Notes under the pieces: generated by a model
Databases searched by the model: none
Told to the model about the DNA's origin: nothing
The model's input: only the letters and a program-made list of their open reading frames with translations
Translations under genes and position numbers: made by a program
From: Bacteroidota bacterium
GTDB taxonomy: Bacteria; Bacteroidota; Bacteroidia; Chitinophagales; Chitinophagaceae
DNA length: 64,000 nucleotides
Direction: 5' to 3'
NCBI GenBank assembly: GCA_030706685.1
Contig: JAUZOA010000013.1
Location: forward strand, 33,507-97,506
Part shown: positions 55,132 to 63,916 of the stretch, one piece after another
Layout of the letters: every line of letters begins with the position of its first letter
Position numbering within the stretch: position 1 is the stretch's first letter

Positions 55132-56097
55132 CTAATGGTCCCGTTTGACCAGGAATTCTGCCAGCTCTTTCAGTGGCGCCTTTCTTTTAGACAATACAGC
55201 AATATCTTCGAGGTGCTGGAAAGCTTCATCCAAAAATTTATTTTTTAATTGTAAAGCCCATTCATCGGATTTACAATTTGAGAATATCTCTACTACCTTT
55301 TTTATTTTGTCCGGCGGGTTTTCCTGCATTAGTTTTTTCAACTCATTTTTTTGTATGCCGGTCGCCGTTTCAAATGCGTGAATAAGAAGAAATGTTTTTT
55401 TATTAGCCAGTATGTCGCCCCCCACCTGTTTGCCAAATTTACCGGGGTCGCCAAAAGCATCTAAATAATCATCCTGTACCTGGAAAGCCAACCCCAGTTT
55501 GCGGCCAAACTCATAGATCAGGTCCTGGTTTCTCTGGCCGGCTCCGCCAAGTATGGCGCCCATTTTCAGACTGGCTGCGAGTAACACCGATGTTTTGAGT
55601 TCGATCATCTTCAGGTATTCTTGAAAAGAAACTGATTCACGGCCTTCAAAATCCAGGTCATATTGCTGCCCCTCGCATACTTCCTTGGCGGTGGTATTAA
55701 AAAGGTTTTGCACCTGCCGGATAACCGTGAGGCTGACATTATTTATCAGTTCGTAAGCCGCGATGAGCATCACATCTCCTGCCAGTATCGCCGTATTAGT
55801 ACCGTACTTCTTATGTATGGTTTCTTGCCCTCTTCGCAAAGGAGCATTGTCCATTATATCATCATGGATAAGAGTGAAATTGTGAAATAATTCGATCGCC
55901 GTTGCCATTTCCCAGGCATCCTGTTTTATCTCATCGAATAGTTCATTTCCCATCAGGCACAAAACAGGACGGATACGCTTACCGCCATTCTTTAAAAAAT
56001 ATTCATTAGGCCCATATAAACTGGCAGGTTCAGCAGGGAAATGCTTTTGACTGAAATAAACAGAAAACTGTTGTGATAACTCCGCGAATGATAGCAT
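55132..56097 (-). CDS. Polyprenyl synthetase family protein
   Basis: 321 residues. The first aspartate-rich motif is IHDDIMDNAPLRRG (Asp79, Asp80, Asp83) and the second QVQDDYLDAFGD (Asp209, Asp210, Asp213), with GGKRIRPVLCL at about 38-48. It condenses isopentenyl diphosphate with allylic diphosphates to make a long isoprenoid, for menaquinone or undecaprenyl supply. Chain length cannot be read with certainty. It lies upstream of the permease on the same strand but is separated by a hairpin. Confidence 0.92.
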   Translation of the reverse strand: MLSFAELSQQFSVYFSQKHFPAEPASLYGPNEYFLKNGGKRIRPVLCLMGNELFDEIKQDAWEMATAIELFHNFTLIHDDIMDNAPLRRGQETIHKKYGTNTAILAGDVMLIAAYELINNVSLTVIRQVQNLFNTTAKEVCEGQQYDLDFEGRESVSFQEYLKMIELKTSVLLAASLKMGAILGGAGQRNQDLIYEFGRKLGLAFQVQDDYLDAFGDPGKFGKQVGGDILANKKTFLLIHAFETATGIQKNELKKLMQENPPDKIKKVVEIFSNCKSDEWALQLKNKFLDEAFQHLEDIAVLSKRKAPLKELAEFLVKRDH

Positions 56098-56105
56098 GAG
56101 ATTCT

Positions 56106-56140
56106 ATTTAACCACAAAAACGCAAAGATTGCGCAAAGAT
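56106..56140. repeat. CACAAAG-type intergenic words, copy 2
   Basis: AACCACAAAAACGCAAAG is followed by ATTGCGCAAAG, tandem-like words related to those at 52070 and 59890. The gap 56098-56218 has no gene. Confidence 0.4.
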
Positions 56141-56218
56141 TTATAAGTTATTTATTATTCTTTTTATTCTTTATCAGAACAACAGTAAAGCTGGCAACTT
56201 CATACCCGGCTGTAAAGT

Positions 56219-58243
56219 TCATTTCTTTTTTTTAGGCCTTTGCTTGTCCGCTGTTGTGCCATCTTCGATTTTGATATTCCCGGGTTCTCCCTCTACTACC
56301 CATTCATAATCCAATTGCCGTTTGGTAAGGTTGGCCGCTACTACTTTGATCCAAACTTTATCGCCCATCCTGAATTTTTTACCACTTCGTTGTCCCACCA
56401 GGCAATAATCAGACTCTACGTGGCGGAATTCATCATACTCCAATAAACTATTGATGCTTACAAGACCTTCGCATTTATGTTCCACTGTTTCCACCCAAAA
56501 ACCAAAACTCGCCACACCGCTGATCACGCCCTCGAATTCATCGCCCAGGAAGTTTTTCATGTATTGCACCTGTTTGTATTTGTTGGCAGCTCTTTCGGCT
56601 TCCATCGCCGCCCTTTCTCTTTCGCTGCAATGCTTGCATTTGTCCTCTAATTTTTTATCAGGGACGATATGATTATCCAGGGCTTCCTGCAATATGCGAT
56701 GCGCCATCACATCCGGGTAGCGGCGGATAGGAGAAGTAAAATGACAATAGTGTTCAAAGCCCAACCCATAATGGCCCACATTCTCGATAGTATATTTCGC
56801 CTTGGCCATCGTTCGTATGCCCAATTGTTCCAGTACATGCTGCTCAGGTTTGCCATGTACATCTTTCAGCAGTTGATTAAAAGATGCAGCGATTGCGTCC
56901 GGTGATGAAGCATCAAACTTATGCCCGAATTTTTTAGCAAAGGCAATAAACGGCAGCAACTTCTCTTCGTCCGGGTCATCATGTACCCGGTACGGGAAAG
57001 GAACAGGTTTGGTCTTTAGTTTGATCTTCGAAATATTTTCAGCGACATACCTGTTGGCCAGCAACATCAATTCCTCTATTAACTGGTGAGATTCTTTACT
57101 TTCTTTGATCAGGATGCCTATAGGATCGCCTTTTTCATCTAATTTAAAACGAACTTCCTGCGATGAAAAATTGATAGCTCCCTTTGTGAATCTTTTCTTA
57201 CGCATCCGTTGCGCCATATCATTCAGCAACAGAATTTCGTCCTTGTATATACCTTCTTTGCTTTCAATGATACTTTGCACATCTTCGTAAGTAAAGCGGT
57301 GATCGGAATGGATAACCGTTCTTCCCAGCCAGTATTGTTTCACTTCGCCTTTAGCGGTCATTTGGAATATAACAGAAAAGGTAAGTTTATCTTCATTCGG
57401 GCGTAAGGAGCATAAAACATTAGAGATATGCTCAGGCAGCATCGGGTTTACCCTGTCAGGCAAATAAACGGAAGTTGCTTTCTGGTAAGCGGCTTTATCC
57501 AACGGAGTTTCAGGTTCAATATAATGACTGACATCAGCTATATGGATGCCGATCTCATAGTGATCATTTTTTAATGCCCGGAAAGAGATCGCATCATCAA
57601 AATCTTTGGCATCTGCCGGATCAATCGTAAATGTGAGAATCTCGCGGACATCTTTTCTTTTCTTTATCTCCGACCCGGGAATCGTATCGGGCAATCTTGC
57701 CGCTACTTCCAGGGCATCATCCGGGAACTCAAGCGGGAACCCATTTTCCAGCAGTATCTCTTTCATCGCGGCATCATTACTATTTTCTGCATCTAATACG
57801 CTTACGACTTCTCCAACGGGCCGCTTGCTGCCGGTTTCCCATTTTACCAGGCGGGCCACTACCCTGTCCCTGTCCTTTGCATTGTTGATGGAAGTAAGGG
57901 GAATATAAAGATCAGGCATGGGCTTGTCCATCTCCGGAATAAAGAAGGCAAAGTCTTTGCTTAGCTCAATGTGCCCGATGAATTCCACACGCTTTCGCTG
58001 AAGCACTTCCACCACTTCTCCCTGTATGCGCCTTCCGCTGCCTGCATTCTTTATGCGAACCAAAACCGTATCGCCATGTAATGCCGTATTGAAATCACCG
58101 GGACGGATCAGTATATCCACTTTATGATCGGGTACGATTACAAACCCCATACCCGAACGGGTCACATCAAGATTCCCTTTAAGAGTTTTTCCGGCACTTG
58201 TATTGTTCCTTTGTTTGACTTTTTTTGCGTTCTTTCTTCCCAT
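56219..58243 (-). CDS. rnr: Ribonuclease R
   Basis: 674 residues. Cold-shock-like RNA-binding domains (about 25-190) precede the RNB nuclease domain with DPADAKDFDDAIS (208-220; Asp residues bind magnesium) and the later HYCHFTSPIRRYPDVMAHR, then an S1 domain (about 575-655) with GVISGVASFGFWVETVEHKCEG. Lys-rich ends. It is a 3'-to-5' exoribonuclease that degrades structured RNA. lpxK starts nine bases after its stop-side neighbour region on the same strand and is read before it. Confidence 0.93.
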   Translation of the reverse strand: MGRKNAKKVKQRNNTSAGKTLKGNLDVTRSGMGFVIVPDHKVDILIRPGDFNTALHGDTVLVRIKNAGSGRRIQGEVVEVLQRKRVEFIGHIELSKDFAFFIPEMDKPMPDLYIPLTSINNAKDRDRVVARLVKWETGSKRPVGEVVSVLDAENSNDAAMKEILLENGFPLEFPDDALEVAARLPDTIPGSEIKKRKDVREILTFTIDPADAKDFDDAISFRALKNDHYEIGIHIADVSHYIEPETPLDKAAYQKATSVYLPDRVNPMLPEHISNVLCSLRPNEDKLTFSVIFQMTAKGEVKQYWLGRTVIHSDHRFTYEDVQSIIESKEGIYKDEILLLNDMAQRMRKKRFTKGAINFSSQEVRFKLDEKGDPIGILIKESKESHQLIEELMLLANRYVAENISKIKLKTKPVPFPYRVHDDPDEEKLLPFIAFAKKFGHKFDASSPDAIAASFNQLLKDVHGKPEQHVLEQLGIRTMAKAKYTIENVGHYGLGFEHYCHFTSPIRRYPDVMAHRILQEALDNHIVPDKKLEDKCKHCSERERAAMEAERAANKYKQVQYMKNFLGDEFEGVISGVASFGFWVETVEHKCEGLVSINSLLEYDEFRHVESDYCLVGQRSGKKFRMGDKVWIKVVAANLTKRQLDYEWVVEGEPGNIKIEDGTTADKQRPKKKK

Positions 58244-58252
58244 AGATTTAAT

Positions 58253-59326
58253 TTATTCTGTTTTCCTGAAGTTCCGGATGAAATTAATAACAAGCTCATT
58301 GAATTTTTCTTCTTCTCCAAATAAAAAATCATGCCGTACGGGTATGACATATAAAGGGAGACCGGTCAAAGCCATGTCAAATTTCACCAGCCTCACCGCA
58401 TCCTTTTCCGTAGTAAGAATGATCTTATCCGGCGATTCTATTTGCCCGAATTTTTTCCTGATTTCCGTAAGATCATCAATAGTGAATATATGATGATCCG
58501 GGTATTGCAGCATGTAATAGGTTTTACTGTTTTCTTCCAGCATCACCTTCAGCGGTTTCGGGTTAGCAATACCTGTGACCAGCAATACTTCTGTCCTGTC
58601 ATTCAGTCTATATGTTTCTTTTGTTTTAATATGATAAGCTTCCCCATATTGAATAGCCGTAAAAAAAACATGCTGCCCCGCCTTCGGGTTTATTTCTTTA
58701 ATTATTTTTTTTCTTCCGCTTCTGGTAAGACCGGGGTTACATTTGGTGACAATAATTATTTCCGCCCTTTCATACGATGATTTGAGATCGCGCAGGTCCC
58801 CGGTAGGTAAATAAAAATCACGGGTAAAAAGATTATTACATTCGGTCAGCAGGATATTCAACCCTGCTTTGATGGCCCGGTGCTGAAACGCATCATCGAG
58901 TATCACCGCTTCCAGGCCCGGGCAATCATCCAATAACCTGGGAATTGCTTCCAGCCTTTCTTCTCCTACCGCAACCGGCACGCCCGGAAATTTTATATGA
59001 AATTGCATGGGCTCATCACCGATCTCCAATGCAGTAGTCTTTTCATGAGCAAGCGCATAACCTATTGTCTTGCGTTTATATCCGCGGCTGAGTGTAGCGA
59101 TCTTAAAATCATCCTTTAATAATCTTATAAGATATTCCACCATCGGTGACTTGCCGGTTCCCCCAACCGATAAATTCCCGACACAAATCAGCGGAAACCC
59201 AAATGAGGAGGACCTCAGGATTTTGTTGTCATATAACCAGTTTCGGATTCCAATAGCCAGCCAGTACAGCAAAGCAAAGGGCAATAGTAAAATGCGAAAC
59301 GATTTCAGGAAAAAACTAGAAAACAT
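58253..59326 (-). CDS. lpxK: Tetraacyldisaccharide 4'-kinase
   Basis: 357 residues from the ATG at 59326; a longer in-frame start at 59386 overlaps the upstream gene further. One membrane helix at about 8-28 is followed by the Walker A segment GNLSVGGTGKSP (50-61), then LSRGYKRKT and VILDDAFQHRAI, the LpxK hallmarks. It phosphorylates the lipid A precursor at the 4' position, on the inner face of the inner membrane. Its start lies within the last 11 bases of the 5-FTHF cyclo-ligase gene, so the two are translationally coupled. Confidence 0.93.
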   Translation of the reverse strand: MFSSFFLKSFRILLLPFALLYWLAIGIRNWLYDNKILRSSSFGFPLICVGNLSVGGTGKSPMVEYLIRLLKDDFKIATLSRGYKRKTIGYALAHEKTTALEIGDEPMQFHIKFPGVPVAVGEERLEAIPRLLDDCPGLEAVILDDAFQHRAIKAGLNILLTECNNLFTRDFYLPTGDLRDLKSSYERAEIIIVTKCNPGLTRSGRKKIIKEINPKAGQHVFFTAIQYGEAYHIKTKETYRLNDRTEVLLVTGIANPKPLKVMLEENSKTYYMLQYPDHHIFTIDDLTEIRKKFGQIESPDKIILTTEKDAVRLVKFDMALTGLPLYVIPVRHDFLFGEEEKFNELVINFIRNFRKTE

Positions 59327-59885
59327 AAACGTTTTGCGGCGTAATACAAAGGTCCAAAGGTACGTCAAATTCATGGCGGTCATCAATCAAATCAATGGGA
59401 TCAAAATAACAGAACCCCGCTTTGAGACAATCATCCCTGCACCCGGCAAGATACTTATCATAGAAACCTTTGCCATACCCTATACGATAACCATCCCTGT
59501 CAAATGCCAATAATGGAACAAACACCATATCTATTCCGGCAGCAGGAACAGGTTCACCTTCTTCCGGTTCATAGATATCCAGTTTTCTTTTTTCAAAAGG
59601 AGTATCAATTCCGGTAGCAACAGCCTGCAGGGTCAATGTCTTAAAATCGGAAACGGGGTAACAGATTTTGATTTCCGGGTTCCTGAATTTCAGAAATTCA
59701 GTGAACAGATGAGTATTCGGTTCATTATTTTCTTCAATGGGCCAGTAAGACAGTAAATATTCAAGAAAAGGAAGTTCTACCGACTGAAACGCTATCAGCA
59801 TCAGGTCATCCGATTTTGATCTTTCCGCTTCCGAAAGTTTCATTCGTCTTTCCCTGTATATTTTCCTTGCTTCTTTTTTTTGCAT
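59316..59885 (-). CDS. 5-formyltetrahydrofolate cyclo-ligase
   Basis: 189 residues. It has the family's N-terminal RKIYRERRMKLSEAE and the C-terminal nucleotide-binding motif FDRDGYRIGYGKGFYDKYL. It uses ATP to convert 5-formyl-THF to 5,10-methenyl-THF. The gene overlaps lpxK, a Bacteroidota arrangement with no obvious metabolic link. Confidence 0.93.
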   Translation of the reverse strand: MQKKEARKIYRERRMKLSEAERSKSDDLMLIAFQSVELPFLEYLLSYWPIEENNEPNTHLFTEFLKFRNPEIKICYPVSDFKTLTLQAVATGIDTPFEKRKLDIYEPEEGEPVPAAGIDMVFVPLLAFDRDGYRIGYGKGFYDKYLAGCRDDCLKAGFCYFDPIDLIDDRHEFDVPLDLCITPQNVYVF

Positions 59886-59889
59886 ATAC

Positions 59890-59960
59890 TTCTTTGTAAC
59901 CTTTATGGTTTGTTATGTTCTTCGTGTTCCGGGCCCGGTATCACAAAGAAAACACGAAGC
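59890..59960. repeat. CACAAAG-type intergenic words with inverted arms, copy 3
   Basis: CTTCGTGTT (about 59920-59928) has its reverse complement AACACGAAG (about 59950-59958), enclosing CCGGGCCCGG and TCACAAAG. Upstream CTTTGTAACC is the opposite-strand form of the same words. The gap 59886-59968 has no gene. Confidence 0.45.
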
Positions 59961-59968
59961 GCACCATG

Positions 59969-60508
59969 TTAATCATTAACAAAAATTGTAAAAACAGTGG
60001 TCCCATAATTCCTTTCGGTTTTATAGAAAGGAAAAGTCTTATAACTATTTCTTGGTGTATGTTCCAATATAAACCATCCTTTGGGGGACAACAATTGTTT
60101 TTCAAAAACCTGGCGGGGCAGATCATCAATATTAGTCAATGCATAAGGAGGGCCGGCAAATACCAGGTCAAACTTCTCTGTACATTGCCGGATGAATTTA
60201 AAAACATCCATCTTTATGACGTGCAGGTTTTCTATCCGCAATTCTTTTGATGTTTTCTTAATAAACTCGTACATGGCAGGATCCTTTTCAACAATAGTGA
60301 GATCCTTTGCTCCCCTTGATGCCAGTTCGTAACTGATGCTGCCGGTGCCGCCAAACAGGTCCAATGTCTTTAATGAGGTAATATCGAGATTATGCCCGAG
60401 AATATTAAATAATCCCTCTTTTGCGATATCCGTAGTTGGCCTTGTATAAGGCATTTTCGACGGCGGGTTGAATTTCCTTCCGCCATGTTCGCCTCCTATG
60501 ATGCGCAT
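59969..60508 (-). CDS. rsmD: 16S rRNA (guanine(966)-N(2))-methyltransferase RsmD
   Basis: 179 residues. It starts MRIIGGEHGGRKF, has RPTTDIAKEGLFNIL, the SAM-binding motif DLFGGTGSIS (50-59) and the catalytic motif IV region FAGPPYAL (117-124). The usual motif IV is DPPY; here Gly119 replaces the Asp (codon GGC instead of GAC), an unexpected change at a key residue. RsmD methylates G966 of 16S rRNA. Its start overlaps the end of the DUF3822 gene by 13 bases, a common Bacteroidota order. Confidence 0.92.
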   Translation of the reverse strand: MRIIGGEHGGRKFNPPSKMPYTRPTTDIAKEGLFNILGHNLDITSLKTLDLFGGTGSISYELASRGAKDLTIVEKDPAMYEFIKKTSKELRIENLHVIKMDVFKFIRQCTEKFDLVFAGPPYALTNIDDLPRQVFEKQLLSPKGWFILEHTPRNSYKTFPFYKTERNYGTTVFTIFVND

Positions 60509-61317
60509 CGGGCAAGATCATTAAGGGAAGTGAAAAAATGAGCCGGGTAGCCATTTTCTCCGGCAGCCGGCAGCTTCCAGGTAGGCTCCCTGAAATGGGC
60601 GTTTAAAAAATAAAGATACAGTTCTCTGAAAAGTTGTGATTCTTTTTCAATTAATCCTGATATGGATAATTGCACTTCTTCTCTCGATAGCGAGAATTGG
60701 TTGCATGTTTTCAATAAACAATAAAGTATATCTTCCGGCGTAGTATAAGAAAGCGTCTGCGCGATTAACAGCTTATCCTGTTTTATGACGATGAAAGAGA
60801 ACTCATCCGTATCGAAATCAATCAGCATATGGTCCGGCGAACCGGCCGGCATCATTCTTACTCCCAAAGTATAGTGATGACGATATTTACAGGCCGGGAA
60901 TTTCCTGTTCACCCATTCCTGTACACCGGCGGGTACCGCATATACATTATGCAATTGCCATTCATTGATCACTTCTGAAATGACCGACGACTGTATTATC
61001 CTGCCATAGAGTGTATTTAAAAGCAATTTTTCACCACCGGCAGTATGATATTGCAGGGGAACCAATATGCTCCCCGGGTGATCATAACTCACCTGCACTT
61101 CATAAAATGAACTGTGCAATTCTTCGTGCCGTGAAAATATAACTGATAAAAGATCGCTGTTTATTTCCCCGCCAGCATAATAGGTTAGTGAATACAATTC
61201 AGCGCCTGTTTTATCCGTAATGGCAAAACTGTAATGCCGGTCTCCTATTCGCATGGACAAAACTTTAGGAACGGTTTCGTCGGTATTTACCGGGAAAATA
61301 TGAAAAAGTTGTTTCAA
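60496..61317 (-). CDS. DUF3822 family protein
   Basis: 273 residues, starting with TTG at 61317; the first ATG in frame is codon 22, but the residues before it look conserved. It has the two-part actin-like layout of DUF3822, with LSMRIGDRHYSFAITD at the N-terminus and DHMLIDFDTDEFSFIVIKQDKL in the middle. The family is found only in Bacteroidota and nearly always precedes rsmD, as here with a 13-base overlap. Function unknown; an ASKHA-like fold has been suggested by the sequence pattern only. Confidence 0.85.
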   Translation of the reverse strand: MKQLFHIFPVNTDETVPKVLSMRIGDRHYSFAITDKTGAELYSLTYYAGGEINSDLLSVIFSRHEELHSSFYEVQVSYDHPGSILVPLQYHTAGGEKLLLNTLYGRIIQSSVISEVINEWQLHNVYAVPAGVQEWVNRKFPACKYRHHYTLGVRMMPAGSPDHMLIDFDTDEFSFIVIKQDKLLIAQTLSYTTPEDILYCLLKTCNQFSLSREEVQLSISGLIEKESQLFRELYLYFLNAHFREPTWKLPAAGENGYPAHFFTSLNDLARCAS

Positions 61318-61501
61318 GGCTTATTGATTGCGTGCAATATTAGGAAAAAATGCCGGTACAGGCAGAGATCATCTGGAAGCATAGAACAGGGATAAAATGG
61401 ATTTTCCGGACTTTTTCCCGTTTGGATAAAAAGACTCGTCTTTAAGGAAAAAGAAACCCCCCGTTTATCCATTCAATCCCTGCCATCCGTATTCTTCTTC
61501 A

Positions 61502-61509
61502 TAGATTTG
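61502..61509 (+). promoter_or_regulatory. -7 promoter box TAGATTTG for the MATE gene
   Basis: Exact TAnnTTTG 16 bases before the ATG at 61526. Confidence 0.55.
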
Positions 61510-61525
61510 CACCCATTTTTTAAAT

Positions 61526-62884
61526 ATGGAAGCTGCAACAGTACATCAAAATTTACAGGTAGAAATCAGCAGCCGGCAGATCATTAAGATCGCTTTGCCG
61601 ATCAGCCTTGCCATATTGGTGCCGCAGGTAAACTGGATCACCAACAATATTTTTCTAGGCCATTACAGCCAGCATGCACTGGCTGTTGCCAGTGTTACAG
61701 GGGTATATTATCTCATTTTCGCCATGATCGGGTATGGATTGAATAACGGTCTGCAAACCCTTATTGCCCGTCGTGCCGGTGAGAACCGGCCGGAAGAAAT
61801 AGGGAAAATTTTCGGGCAGGGTGTTTTTATTTCATTGATCATTGCGGCTATTGGTATTTTGCTTACATGGTTTGTCGCGCCCCTTATTTTAAACCGGGTA
61901 ATTCATGAACCCGGAATATCTAAGGATGCTATCATCTTCCTGCGGATACGGATCTGGGGTCTTCCCTTTTTATACATTTACCAGATGCGAAATGCGTTAT
62001 TGGTAGGCACCAATAATAGCCGTTACCTGGTCAGCGGCACATTAGCCGAAACAATCGCCAATATTCTCTTCGACTATCTTTTCATTTTTGGCCATTTTGG
62101 TTTTCCGAAACTGGGTCTCAATGGCGCGGCGGTAGCTTCCATCATAGCGGAATTCACCGGTATGTTTGTGATCTTTGCAGTCATTCATTATAAAGGGATC
62201 ACCAAACGTTTTGCGCTATTCAGTCATTTCACATGGCAAAATACCAATGCTAAACTCATCTTATCCATTTCATTGCCACTGATCTTTCAAGTAGCTATCA
62301 GCCTTATCAGCTGGGAATTCTTTTATATCCTTATCGAGCACCACGGCCAGACAGCGCTGGCTGTTTCCAATGTCATGAGAAATATATTCGGATTGGAAGG
62401 CTGTATTACCTGGGCATTGGCCGCTACTACTTCTTCTATGGTCAGCAATATCATTGGACAGGGCAAAGGCCATATGGTCAGGGAATTAATCTGGCGCGTC
62501 ATTAAGATCAGCACGGGGCTTTCGTTAATTATGGCTATACTCATCAATCTTTTTCCTGCCATACTTCTTTCGGCTTATGGCCAGGACCAGGCATTTATAG
62601 CGGCCGCTATTCCCGTTGTAAGGGTCGTTACCACCGCTATGGTGCTCATGTCATTTGCTACTATCCTCGTCAATGCCATTACCGGCACCGGCAATAGCCG
62701 CGTCACTTTTCTTATTGAGCTTATCACTATTATTCTTTATTGTATCTATGTATGGGTAGTGGTGGAAAAACTTTTCCTTTCTATTACTTATGGCTGGATG
62801 AGCGAGTGGCTGTATTGGTCGAGCATGTTTTTCTTTGCATGGTTGTACATGAGAAGCGGGAAGTGGAAGAATAAGGTAATTTAG
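61526..62884 (+). CDS. MATE family efflux transporter
   Basis: 452 residues with 12 predicted membrane helices in two similar halves. The first half begins with SRQIIKIALPISLAILVPQ and has GLNNGLQTLIARRAGENRPEEIGKIFGQG; the second starts near ILSISLPLIFQVAISLISWEFF. These are MATE features. Such pumps export drugs or metabolites using proton or sodium gradients. It is a single gene; a VOC protein gene follows 70 bp downstream and could be co-transcribed. Confidence 0.92.
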   Translation: MEAATVHQNLQVEISSRQIIKIALPISLAILVPQVNWITNNIFLGHYSQHALAVASVTGVYYLIFAMIGYGLNNGLQTLIARRAGENRPEEIGKIFGQGVFISLIIAAIGILLTWFVAPLILNRVIHEPGISKDAIIFLRIRIWGLPFLYIYQMRNALLVGTNNSRYLVSGTLAETIANILFDYLFIFGHFGFPKLGLNGAAVASIIAEFTGMFVIFAVIHYKGITKRFALFSHFTWQNTNAKLILSISLPLIFQVAISLISWEFFYILIEHHGQTALAVSNVMRNIFGLEGCITWALAATTSSMVSNIIGQGKGHMVRELIWRVIKISTGLSLIMAILINLFPAILLSAYGQDQAFIAAAIPVVRVVTTAMVLMSFATILVNAITGTGNSRVTFLIELITIILYCIYVWVVVEKLFLSITYGWMSEWLYWSSMFFFAWLYMRSGKWKNKVI

Positions 62885-62954
62885 CGTCCTTATTATGATG
62901 CTTTAAGGGTTAAATGAGTATCTCTTAAAAACATAGCTCCTCAATTAAATAATC

Positions 62955-63353
62955 ATGAAACAACAAATAGTACATATTGCACTTGTAGTGGAAGACTACG
63001 ACGATGCTATAAAGTTTTATACCGAAAAGCTAAATTTTACCCTTTTGGAAGATACTGTTTTAAGCGCTACCAAAAGATGGGTTTTGGTAGCGCCAAAGGG
63101 TTCCGACGGATGCTGTTTATTACTGGCAAAGGGAGTTGGCGACGAGCAAAAAAGCAGGATCGGCAATCAAACGGGAGGACGTGTCTTTCTTTTTCTAAAA
63201 ACCGATGATTTTTGGAGGGATTACAAGGATATGCAGGGCAAGGGTATACAATTTACCAGGGAGCCGAAGAAAGAAGAATACGGGACTGTGGCGGTTTTTG
63301 CCGACTTATACGGTAATCTTTGGGATTTGATAGAATTTACAAATGGAAAATAA
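62955..63353 (+). CDS. VOC family protein
   Basis: 132 residues with VHIALVVEDYDDAIKFYTEKLNF at the start and GTVAVFADLYGNLWDLIEF at the end, the two halves of the vicinal oxygen chelate fold. The C-terminal Glu in DLIEF is the usual metal ligand. Relatives include glyoxalase I-like and antibiotic-resistance proteins. Function cannot be assigned. It is the last intact gene in the window. Confidence 0.87.
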   Translation: MKQQIVHIALVVEDYDDAIKFYTEKLNFTLLEDTVLSATKRWVLVAPKGSDGCCLLLAKGVGDEQKSRIGNQTGGRVFLFLKTDDFWRDYKDMQGKGIQFTREPKKEEYGTVAVFADLYGNLWDLIEFTNGK

Positions 63354-63413
63354 AGTGTAAAACTTAGTATTTAGCCGGACAAATAGCCTCAGTTGAAAAG
63401 GGGTGCCGGGGTC

Positions 63414-63591
63414 TTAGTGCAGCGGTATCATTGCCCTTTCCTGTCGTGAAGCAAGCAGGAATCTTTCCCCTGTTTCCTCCTGCGCAGTCCGTCCCTGCTT
63501 TTTGGCCGCTTTAGCTACTACTGTCTGCCTTTCCACTTGCGAAATACGGCTCCCCCTTTGAATTTACCCGTTATGCTATTATGGTTGGCAT
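63414..63591 (-). pseudogene. Decayed remnant of a small Bacteroidota protein
   Basis: On the minus strand an ATG at 63591 begins MPTII, then the sense continues in another frame as SITGKFKGGAVFRKWKGR and, after a second frame change near 63521, as VVAKAAKKQGRTAQEETGER and ASRQERAM to a stop at 63414. Each part looks coding, but two frame breaks separate them. The pattern VFRxxxGxxVVxKxxxxxGxxAQxxxxxRFxxAS recalls a common short Bacteroidota family of unknown function, from memory. A -7-like box (TACATTTG, minus strand, 63703-63710) lies upstream. Confidence 0.35.
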
Positions 63592-63814
63592 GTGGCTATC
63601 TACCAATATGTCAAAGATCGGAGCTGTCGCTGCCGGGGAGAGGGTTTCCGGGTTCGCTCTTCCCGGTAGTCCTGAGCGAAAACTCCTTCGGCAGTGACGG
63701 AACAAATGTAATACCCATCCCGGGCCGTTTGCCCGAAAATGGGACGGGGTCCTCCAAAAGTTGGGACGGAATACCTCTATTCCCGGGACGAACGTCCATT
63801 TCACCTCGAATTCT

Positions 63815-63916
63815 CCTCTTTGCCTCCTCGATGCTACCTCGATGGGTCCTCTTTGCCTCCTCGAAATTCGAGGAGAAACGGGGTGGAATCAGGGTAGCAT
63901 CGAGGAGGCAAAGAGG
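63815..63916. repeat. 24-bp perfect inverted repeat with nested direct repeat and palindrome
   Basis: Arms 63815-63838 and 63893-63916 are exact reverse complements (core CCTCTTTGCCTCCTCGA). The loop holds a second direct copy of that 17-base core at 63848-63864, overlapping the palindrome CTCCTCGAAATTCGAGGAG (63857-63875). The region 63354-64000 is visibly richer in G+C than the rest of the window, and apart from the decayed gene it has no coding content that I trust. Confidence 0.85.

Noticed and set aside
63815..63916. CRISPR array
   Set aside because: Only two direct copies and one inverted copy of the word exist, with no regular spacers and no cas genes.
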